This document shows, piece after piece, positions 1 through 4,994 of a stretch of DNA of 7,246 nucleotides (the first letter of the stretch is position 1; the number at the start of each line of letters is the position of its first letter). Under the pieces are notes generated by a model, which was not told the origin of the DNA, searched no databases, and was given only the letters and a program-made list of their open reading frames with translations. A program made the position numbers and the translations under genes. Source of the stretch: Verrucomicrobiales bacterium (GTDB lineage Bacteria > Verrucomicrobiota > Verrucomicrobiia > Limisphaerales > UBA9464); contig DLVS01000735.1 of the NCBI GenBank assembly GCA_003445095.1, forward strand, positions 1 to 7,246. The letters are read 5' to 3'.

Positions 1-339
1 GCCCGGGCGCAGCTCCGGGCCGGCCCTTCGCAGCGACGCGTTAAACTCTTCCCTCGCGCAAGTGTGAAAAGGCCGCGCCTTCGGCACGGGACCGCCGCAG
101 CGCGGCAGCCCTACCTCTTCATGGTCCCAGTACGCATCCGATCTTCGGAATTGGTACCTATCCACGCGTGACGAATGCAGGCCAAGCCGTGTCCATTAAT
201 CGGTGGCTACCTTATCTCCCGCGGCGGACGAACGAAGGCGCGGTCGCCTGCAACCCGATTCCATCGGAGGCTTCCGCCGGGATGGACGAGGTGGATTCAT
301 ACAGGATTTTTTCGACTGACAGTGGTCTTCCAGGAACTC
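1..339. other. Intergenic leader with no supported gene
   Basis: No protein family is recognisable here on either strand. The glycosyltransferase frame is open back to an ATG at 175, but residues encoded before 340 are rich in R, P and G and resemble nothing in the family. The minus strand is open from about 195 down to base 1 with no good start, and a 34-codon minus-strand frame begins with ATG at 300-298; neither looks like a gene. The first bases form an inverted repeat (GCCCGG at 1-6 with CCGGGC at 15-20), and a second short dyad, GCCGC-AGC-GCGGC, lies near 93-105. There is no T-tract after either, so they are not clear terminators. The region may hold the promoter of the glycosyltransferase, but I could not pick a convincing -35/-10 pair. 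Confidence 0.4.
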
Positions 340-1608
340 ATGCGCGTAATTTTGACTTCGCTCGGTTCAGACGGTGACCACTTTCCCTACATCGGATTGG
401 GAATTGCTCTCCGACACCGGGGACACTCGGTGACGTTGGTGGCAGCCGCACACTACGAATCGCTGGCGCGATCACAGGATCTCGATTTCGAGTCTCTACT
501 CTCCGAAGCGGAGCACGATGAATTGTTTGGCCACCCAAATTTCTGGCATCCACTTAAGACAGCGCCGCTGGCGGCCCGGTGGGGCGTGAAGTTGATCGAA
601 CGCCAGTACGCACTGCTCTCGAATCTCGCCGCCAACCCAGGAACGGTGCTCGTGGCCAATCCGGCGGTGTACGCCGCGAAACTCGTCCACGAAGTCCACG
701 GTAATCCGCTCGCCAATCTGGTGCCACAACCGTGGTTGATCCCCACCGTCCAAGCTCCTCCCGTCATGCCACACTTCGATTTGGCGCGTTGGCCGAAACC
801 CGCCGTTCGCCTGTTCTGGCGCGCTTTGGACGGCGTCGGCCATGTGCTTGTGGGACGCCATCTGAATCGGCTCCGGAAACGGCTCGGGCTGCCGCCCGGT
901 CGGCGCATGTTTCGTTCTTGGTTCTCTCCGCAACTGGTTCTGGGATTGTTTCCCGCCTGGTATGGCGCTCCCCAAGACGACTGGCCGCCGGCGGTCCAAC
1001 TCGTGGGATTTCCGCGGTTTGATGGTGGCAGGATGAGGGAGTTGCCCGAATCGGTGCAGGAGTTCTGCCGTTCCAGCCCGCCACCGATTACCTTCACCTT
1101 TGGCACCGAAATGCGTCATTCCGCTGACTTGTTTCGTATCTCCGCGGCAGCGTGCGCGACGCTCGGTCGGCGCGGGATTTTGCTCACGAAATACCGCGAC
1201 CAAGTACCGACGAATCTGCCGCCCGGGATCATCCACTGCGACTTCGCACCCTTTCAAAAACTGTTCCCGCTATGTGCGGTCGTCGTTCATCACGGAGGAA
1301 TCGGCACGACGGCCCAAGGGCTTTTTGCTGGGGTCCCACAAGTATTTCTCCCCATCAGTTTCGACCAAATGGACAACGCCGCGCGAGTTCAGCGGTTGGG
1401 AGCTGGTGAACGCGTCTCAGCCAATGTCGCCCGTCCTGAATTGCTCGTAGCGGCCTTGAGGCGCGCCCTCGAACCGGAAGTCCGCGTCCGCTGCCAAATC
1501 ATCCGCGATCGACTCGCTCGAGAGGCTGATCCTTTCCCGGCGGCGGTCGGCTCGATTGAAAAGATGGATGAAGCAAAAGGCGATGCGAAGGCCGTAGTTC
1601 AAGAGTAG
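340..1608 (+). CDS. GT1-family (MGT/UGT-like) glycosyltransferase
   Basis: This is a 422-residue GT-B fold glycosyltransferase of the CAZy GT1 type, expected to move a sugar from a nucleotide-sugar donor to a lipid or small-molecule acceptor at the cytoplasmic side of the membrane. The N-terminal acceptor domain opens with the family pattern MRVILTSLGSDGDHFPYIGL, followed by a GHSVTLVA strand at residues 28-35. The C-terminal donor-binding domain holds the signature VVVHHGGIGTTAQGLFAGVP (residues 314-333), then PISFDQMDNA (338-347), in which the Asp-Gln pair normally contacts the sugar. The length is normal for the family. The frame is open upstream to an ATG at 175, but homology-like sequence begins exactly at the ATG at 340, which has AGGA at 332-335, so I chose that start. 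No signal peptide is visible. It stands alone, with no partner pathway genes in the window, so acceptor and product cannot be named. Family membership is sure; substrate is unknown. Confidence 0.9.
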   Translation: MRVILTSLGSDGDHFPYIGLGIALRHRGHSVTLVAAAHYESLARSQDLDFESLLSEAEHDELFGHPNFWHPLKTAPLAARWGVKLIERQYALLSNLAANPGTVLVANPAVYAAKLVHEVHGNPLANLVPQPWLIPTVQAPPVMPHFDLARWPKPAVRLFWRALDGVGHVLVGRHLNRLRKRLGLPPGRRMFRSWFSPQLVLGLFPAWYGAPQDDWPPAVQLVGFPRFDGGRMRELPESVQEFCRSSPPPITFTFGTEMRHSADLFRISAAACATLGRRGILLTKYRDQVPTNLPPGIIHCDFAPFQKLFPLCAVVVHHGGIGTTAQGLFAGVPQVFLPISFDQMDNAARVQRLGAGERVSANVARPELLVAALRRALEPEVRVRCQIIRDRLAREADPFPAAVGSIEKMDEAKGDAKAVVQE

Positions 1609-1736
1609 GAACTGCGGACAAAAGCCAACGGACGGCGTATCGCGGTCCCTGTTACGTCGACTTCGGAGGATCAAAGGCTCGTTTTTGGATTCCAGTGTCA
1701 GTTGAATTGGATTCCGATCTGGCCAAATCTGCCTCC

Positions 1737-1958
1737 GTGAAAACCACCGTCGATATTCCGACTCAGGAACTCGAGGACTTGCTGAAGTTCACTCAGGCAC
1801 CCACCAAGCGTGAGGCTATTGTCGCGGCGATCGTGGATTTTAACCGACGCAAACGCATGGCAGACCTCGTCAAGTTCTCGGGCTGCAGTGAGACCATGAT
1901 GACCAACGAGGAAATCGAAGCCCTCGAGGCCCAAGAGTTTCGCCAGCAGTCTCCATGA
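1737..1958 (+). CDS. vapB: VapB-family type II antitoxin
   Basis: A small antitoxin of the VapB type (ribbon-helix-helix DNA-binding N-terminus, toxin-neutralising C-terminus). The start KTTVDIPTQELEDLL is the usual strand plus first helix, TKREAIVAAIVDFNRRKRM is the second helix, and the acidic tail NEEIEALEAQEFRQQ is typical of the toxin-binding part. In life it would bind VapC and repress its own operon. I chose the GTG at 1737 because family members begin at M-K-T-T; it gives 73 residues. A GTG at 1695 would add 14 residues. Neither start has a well-placed ribosome binding site: a GGAGG at 1665-1669 is too far from both. The stop overlaps the vapC start as ATGA, the classic coupled arrangement. 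The antitoxin frame is intact, whereas its toxin is broken (next entry), so it is probably an orphan repressor. It may still neutralise a related VapC elsewhere in the genome; that is inference. Confidence 0.8.
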   Translation: MKTTVDIPTQELEDLLKFTQAPTKREAIVAAIVDFNRRKRMADLVKFSGCSETMMTNEEIEALEAQEFRQQSP

Positions 1959-2193
1959 AGCTGATTGATACCTCGGCGCGGGTGAACCAGATCCGGCGTC
2001 GTGGCAATCCCGCGGTCAAGGAGTCCTGCGATCCGGCGAGGTCTGGTCGCTGGCCTGCGAGTTGGCTGACCGTGCCCGCCGTTCAGGTCAAATGTTCCCA
2101 GCGAGAGACCTCATCATTGCCACCTGTGCCCGTCACCACGGCGTCGAACTCGAGCACACCGACGCGCATTTTGATGCACTCGCAAAGCTGTGA
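1955..2193 (+). pseudogene. vapC: vapC toxin pseudogene (internal deletion plus frame change)
   Basis: The remains of a PIN-domain ribonuclease. The first about 23 codons from ATG 1955 read MKLIDTSARVNQIRRRGNPA, the normal VapC N-terminus with the first metal-binding Asp (D5). From about 2030 the matching sequence continues in a different frame: GEVWSLACELADRARRSGQM, then ARDLIIATCARHHGVELEHT and DAHFDALAKL, ending at TGA 2191-2193. That is the normal VapC C-terminus with its DLIIA and TDxHFD acidic motifs. The middle of the protein, roughly 45-55 residues of a usual 125-135, which carries the conserved second-motif Glu, is missing. The usual Trp after DTSA is also Arg here. Translated in the ATG frame the remnant reads through to 2344 and gives 129 residues, by chance the size of a real VapC, but past residue 23 that product is out of frame and should not be annotated as a toxin. 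Loss of activity is inferred from the missing core. Confidence 0.85.
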
Positions 2194-2301
2194 TGGAAAC
2201 CTGGCCGCAGACCGAAGTCGCGCCCACCAAGTAGAATCTGAAGGTCGTGTTGGGGCTGGCGTTGAGCTCTTTACCCGAACTCTGGAATTGAATCGGGCAG
2301 C

Positions 2302-2325
2302 GCGCTCGCTTCGAGCGCTTTTTTT
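2302..2325 (+). terminator. Intrinsic terminator closing the vapBC block
   Basis: A perfect 7-bp stem, GCGCTCG (2302-2308) pairing with CGAGCGC (2312-2318) around a CTT loop, is followed directly by seven T (2319-2325). This is a textbook Rho-independent terminator for rightward transcription. It sits about 110 bases after the stop of the vapC remnant, so it would end the vapBC transcript and perhaps read-through from the glycosyltransferase. There is no matching A-tract before the stem, so it should not work well in the other direction. Confidence 0.8.
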
Positions 2326-2407
2326 GCCTCGCGGAAAAACTTAGGACAAAGGAAATAGTTCTGCCCTATGCGGCCCATTGACATCTGGTCCGGAACGGGG
2401 CGGGCGG

Positions 2408-2425
2408 GCCCCCGCCTTTGGGGGC
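2408..2425 (-). terminator. GC-rich hairpin after the leftward gene pair
   Basis: GCCCCC (2408-2413) can pair with GGGGGC (2420-2425) across a six-base loop, starting 8 bases beyond the stop of the leftward lipoprotein-like gene. The position suits a terminator, but on the minus strand the stem is followed by a GC-rich stretch and not a T-run, so it may only be a transcript-end stabiliser or a chance dyad. Confidence 0.3.
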
Positions 2426-2432
2426 GCTAAAT

Positions 2433-3041
2433 TTAATTCCCTGGGCTTACATTAGTCATCGGAACTTTGCCACCTGGAGAGACCTTCTCACGGAACGCCA
2501 ACAACAATCCTCCCGCGCCATGTCCGAATTTCTTTTCGACCGCAATCGCCCCAATCAGCAGAAGCAGATCGCCCGTGCGTCCTTTGCCTTGGGCAACAAA
2601 ATGGCGTTCTAGCATCTCCAGTACTTTGAGTTCATCCGCGGAAATACCTTCGCGATCCTTCACCTCTTTAACCCAAGCGAGGGCTACCGGCGCTCCTTTG
2701 GCTTCCTCGATCGCCAGGGCCTGGATGCACCAGGAAAGGACCCGCGTGTCCAAGAATCGGTCCAGCTTGGCCCCGAGTGCCTTGGCTTGGGCGAAGTCAT
2801 TCGCACTGATCAAAGTGTACAGTTCGCCCAGTTGGCTCCCTACTTGTTCGACTATTTGAAGTCCCTCTTTCGATTCCTGAGCGAGTTTCTTCGCCCGGTC
2901 GCAGGCGAGGCTGCAGAGCGCGATCAATCCGCAAAGAGACACTGCCAGCAATCGTGCGACAACGAATCTCGACACACCCAGATGCGTCGTTGAGCCGGGC
3001 GGACGAGCAGGTTGAAAGGGCGCTGTCTCAGGCATCCTCAT
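2433..3041 (-). CDS. Exported helical protein, possible lipoprotein, function unknown
   Basis: I do not recognise the family. From ATG 3041 the product is 202 residues. Residues 24-46 form a signal peptide (SRF then a long hydrophobic run, VVARLLAVSLCGLIALCSLA) ending at Cys47, followed by the charged DRAKKLAQESKE. The SLA-C context is an imperfect lipobox, so export is likely and lipidation is possible. The mature part is mostly predicted helix (EQVGSQLGELYTL, AQAKALGAKLDRF, SADELKVLEMLERHF) with a hydrophobic patch DLLLLIGAIAV at 158-168. The ATG at 3041 overlaps the stop of the upstream ATPase as ATGA, suggesting translational coupling. However, a GTG at 2975 would give a cleaner signal peptide (V-S-R-F-V-V) and may be the true start. 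An earlier ATG at 3092 overlaps the ATPase by 55 bases and is unlikely. The signal peptide and codon pattern support a real gene; the role is unknown. Confidence 0.6.
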   Translation of the reverse strand: MRMPETAPFQPARPPGSTTHLGVSRFVVARLLAVSLCGLIALCSLACDRAKKLAQESKEGLQIVEQVGSQLGELYTLISANDFAQAKALGAKLDRFLDTRVLSWCIQALAIEEAKGAPVALAWVKEVKDREGISADELKVLEMLERHFVAQGKGRTGDLLLLIGAIAVEKKFGHGAGGLLLAFREKVSPGGKVPMTNVSPGN

Positions 3042-4504
3042 GGATCTACTCGATTTGCCGATTCCAGCTCCGATCGTCCCAGCCAATAACACGCGAGGGG
3101 CGCCGGAATCTTCAGCAGCCGCGTCTTAGTTTCATTCTGGTCGATTTCCAACACCTGAAAATCGGAGATCTCGCGGGTGATGACATAGCCGGTTTCGATT
3201 TTGTGATCGGCGCAAAAGCCAATCATACCCTTCAACTCGCCCGATCCAGTGTGGCTCGGGGAGCGATACTTAACCTCGAAAGGCACGAGGCGTCCATCAA
3301 CGTCGGCAATGATGTCCACTTCCCGCTCTTGTTTGCCACGCCAATACGAAAAGCCAACGCTCCGCGCGTAGTAACGGGTGAAGACGTGTTTGAAAAACGC
3401 CGTCTCCACTGCGCGACCCAACGCATCCGGATCTTCGAGCAGTGCCTTGCCCTTGAGCAACACACTCGGGGCGATCGCGGCGTCGGCCAGGTAAATCTTC
3501 GGGCGCGCGCGTAGTACCTGTTTCCCGTAGCCAAACGGCATCAGGCGATGGATTAAGTGCGTCGTCTCCAGCAAATCGATGAAGCTCCCTACTGTGGGCC
3601 GCTTAAGCTGCAAGCTGGAGCAGAGTTCGGGCAGATTCAAAAGTCCGCCGTCGTGCAGGCAGAGGTAGAGAAACACTTGTTCGAGCTCAAGAATCCGCCG
3701 TACACCGAAGAGCGCCGTCATGTCGCGTTTCAGGACCTTATCGACGATGTCTTCACGCAGGAGTTTTTGAGACAGCGAAAAGCTCTCTACTAGGGCGCTT
3801 TGTGGGAAGCCGCCGCGCAATAGGTATTCGTGAAACTGCCCAATCAAGGGGCGGGCTTCTTCGCTATACCGGACAAACTGCGACTGTTGCCATGTGAACA
3901 ACTCCCGCAACGAATCCACAGCCGGCAACGGTGGCGCGGACAACTTGCGAATTTGCAAGTATTCGAAGAACGACAGAGTCGCGAGCCGAATCGTTTGCCA
4001 ACGCCCGACGCCAGACTCCTGTCCTTCCACCGCCAGCGGGGTGGCCGAGCCGGTCACACCGATGCGGCGACGCTTCTCGAAGTCCACCTGATGCTTCAAC
4101 CACGTCTGCCAGTCCTTCGCGACCTGGATCTCGTCCAGGAAGAGATACTCCGGTCCCTCGCGTGCTGGTTCGAATTCGCGCCACAGCTTGAGCAGTGCAT
4201 CAAGACCGATGAGTTTCAGAAGAGGATGGTCAAACGTGGCGTAGAGGATATTGGTAGGCACCACTCCGCGATCGAGGAGTTCATCGATTGCCTGAAGGAG
4301 TAGTGTCGTCTTGCCCACCTGTCGGGCACCACTTAACAGCAGCGCCCGACCAGCCGGCGGGTTTGCCATCCACGTCGAGATTTCTCGGAACGCGGCCCGC
4401 CGCCAGATGGGCAGGTCTTGGAAACGCCCACCCGCCCACCAAGGATTGTATTGGCGAAGCACTGCGAACAACTCGCCCTTGGAGGCAACCACAGCACCAA
4501 ACAA
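3038..4504 (-). CDS. AAA-type ATPase with C-terminal DUF4143 domain
   Basis: A P-loop ATPase of the widespread AAA_14/DUF4143 group, up to 488 residues. Numbering from the TTG at 4504, Walker A is GARQVGKTT (59-67), Walker B is YLFLDEIQ (120-127), and a sensor-like TGSAT lies at 151-155. The DUF4143 part follows, with a winged-helix-like section (about 290-325) and then a PD-(D/E)XK nuclease-like motif: EVD at 395-397, and FEVKY at 409-413. These acidic and Lys residues are the ones a metal-dependent nuclease fold would use. The biological role of the family is poorly known; members are often scattered and linked to mobile or defence-rich DNA. No ATG lies in frame near the N-terminus. The TTG at 4504, a GTG at 4492, a TTG at 4471 (with AAGG just upstream) and a GTG at 4462 are all possible. 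Family-like sequence (LRQYNPWW) begins at about residue 16, so a start at 4492-4462 is quite possible. The stop overlaps the next leftward gene as ATGA. Confidence 0.88.
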   Translation of the reverse strand: MFGAVVASKGELFAVLRQYNPWWAGGRFQDLPIWRRAAFREISTWMANPPAGRALLLSGARQVGKTTLLLQAIDELLDRGVVPTNILYATFDHPLLKLIGLDALLKLWREFEPAREGPEYLFLDEIQVAKDWQTWLKHQVDFEKRRRIGVTGSATPLAVEGQESGVGRWQTIRLATLSFFEYLQIRKLSAPPLPAVDSLRELFTWQQSQFVRYSEEARPLIGQFHEYLLRGGFPQSALVESFSLSQKLLREDIVDKVLKRDMTALFGVRRILELEQVFLYLCLHDGGLLNLPELCSSLQLKRPTVGSFIDLLETTHLIHRLMPFGYGKQVLRARPKIYLADAAIAPSVLLKGKALLEDPDALGRAVETAFFKHVFTRYYARSVGFSYWRGKQEREVDIIADVDGRLVPFEVKYRSPSHTGSGELKGMIGFCADHKIETGYVITREISDFQVLEIDQNETKTRLLKIPAPLACYWLGRSELESANRVDP

Positions 4505-4526
4505 CCAAATGTTGCGATTTAGTGCA

Positions 4527-4532
4527 AGTATA
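4527..4532 (-). promoter_or_regulatory. Possible -10 element of the ATPase gene
   Basis: Read on the minus strand, TATACT lies 22 bases before the TTG at 4504 in an AT-rich patch (4517-4555) that contrasts with the GC-rich surroundings. No good -35 box sits 16-18 bases upstream; the best TTG-containing hexamer, TTGCAG, is only 11 bases away. TTGC/GCAA half-sites flank the element: TTGC at 4512-4515 with GCAA at 4524-4527, and GCAA at 4546-4549 with TTGC at 4553-4556. They could form an operator. This is a suggestion from composition and position only. Confidence 0.3.
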
Positions 4533-4691
4533 CATTAACTAATCTGCAATTTTTGCGTGATTTGGTCGATTTTTGGAACGAATTCTGTCGCTTCCCTAGC
4601 GGTTTTCCGGACTTCCAAGGACTGAAGTGCATCCTCGCTGTGCCGCTGACTCCCGCCGCCGCTCGATCGGAAGTTCGCAAGGCCGGACCGG

Positions 4692-4835
4692 CGTCACCTC
4701 TTGGGCGGTGGACGGTTCACGCAACTGTCGGAGCGCCGTCGCATACACCAGTCCGACATGACGCCTCACCAGCTCCGCGAACGCATCCTGCGAACCTTCG
4801 CCAACGTAAACCTTCAGTAGCTCCTCATCATTCAT
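4692..4835 (-). pseudogene. ECF sigma factor, N-terminal fragment (truncated)
   Basis: From ATG 4835 the minus strand encodes the opening of an ECF-type sigma-70 factor: MNDEELLKVYVGEGSQDAFA, then ELVRRHVGLVYATALRQL and EPSTAQEVT. This is the start of region 2 in the style found in large sigma families of Planctomycetota and Verrucomicrobiota, where the next residues would be like QAVF-x-x-LARKA. Homology stops at residue 48 (base 4692). The frame then runs on with unrelated Arg/Pro/Ser-rich sequence to a stop at 4596. Region 2.4 and all of region 4 (promoter -10 and -35 recognition) are absent, so no working sigma factor can be made. The fragment points leftward, away from the repeat-protein gene that starts just to its right. 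I am confident of the family and the truncation; the cause (deletion, inversion or insertion) is inference. Confidence 0.75.
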
Positions 4836-4868
4836 CGCATTGGAGTTGCCGTGGTAATGGAAAAGTAA

Positions 4869-4994
4869 CAGGTCGGAGACTCAAATGACCACGAGGTTGA
4901 CGCCGAAAGCGTCTCGCTCCCCGCGGACGGCATCGAGACGACGATCGAGCTGAAGACGGCAGAAGCCTCTTCGCCTGTTCGAGTAACTGGGCGA
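4869..4994 (+). pseudogene. In-frame 5' extension of the repeat protein without a start codon
   Basis: After an in-frame TAA at 4866-4868, the frame of the downstream gene is open for 42 codons with no ATG, GTG or TTG before 4995. The translation reads like genuine family sequence: SLPADGIETTIELKTA, then PVRVTGRVVNDQTGAPIDRF across the GTG at 4995. The segment RVTGRV belongs to the first beta-strand of a carboxypeptidase-regulatory-like repeat. The GTG therefore falls inside a domain, not at a natural protein start. This suggests the gene has lost its upstream part and 4869-4994 is the remaining tail of it. Confidence 0.6.

Larger units (their letters stand above)
2194..2432. other. Intergenic region between broken vapC and the leftward gene pair
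   Basis: No gene is supported in this gap. It contains the terminator at 2302-2325 and a GC-rich dyad at 2408-2425, described separately. The stretch between them (about 2326-2400) has no recognisable coding or RNA feature. The only long frame crossing it is the out-of-frame continuation of the vapC remnant, ending at 2344. Confidence 0.5.
4505..4994. other. Rearranged intergenic region
   Basis: Between the ATPase and the repeat protein no intact gene is present. It holds, left to right, the AT-rich candidate promoter of the ATPase, a stretch at about 4535-4690 without recognised features, the sigma factor fragment (4692-4835), a short spacer, and the open in-frame 5' flank of the repeat protein (4869-4994). 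The minus strand is open from about 4690 to a TAA at 4537-4535, encoding a non-recognised tail that ends KIDQITQKLQIS. I could not assign it to a gene. Confidence 0.5.

Noticed and set aside
175..339. N-terminal extension of the glycosyltransferase to the ATG at 175
   Set aside because: The added residues are unlike the family, while the ATG at 340 gives the standard N-terminus and has an AGGA just upstream.
453..1257. Long minus-strand open frames opposite the glycosyltransferase
   Set aside because: Their products are Arg/Pro/Ser-rich and show no domains; the plus strand carries a full family signature, so they are shadows.
2467..3514. Plus-strand frames opposite the lipoprotein-like gene and the ATPase
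   Set aside because: No signal, domain or family pattern; the minus strand has a clear signal peptide and the DUF4143 C-terminal motifs.
3038..4504. The ATPase plus neighbours as a new defence system
   Set aside because: The only partner is one exported protein of unknown function, and nothing else nearby fits a defence cluster; the family alone is not enough evidence.
4596..4691. Treating the whole 79-residue minus-strand frame as a small protein
   Set aside because: Only residues 1-48 match sigma factors; the rest is unrelated read-through, so it is a truncated gene and not a small sigma-like regulator.
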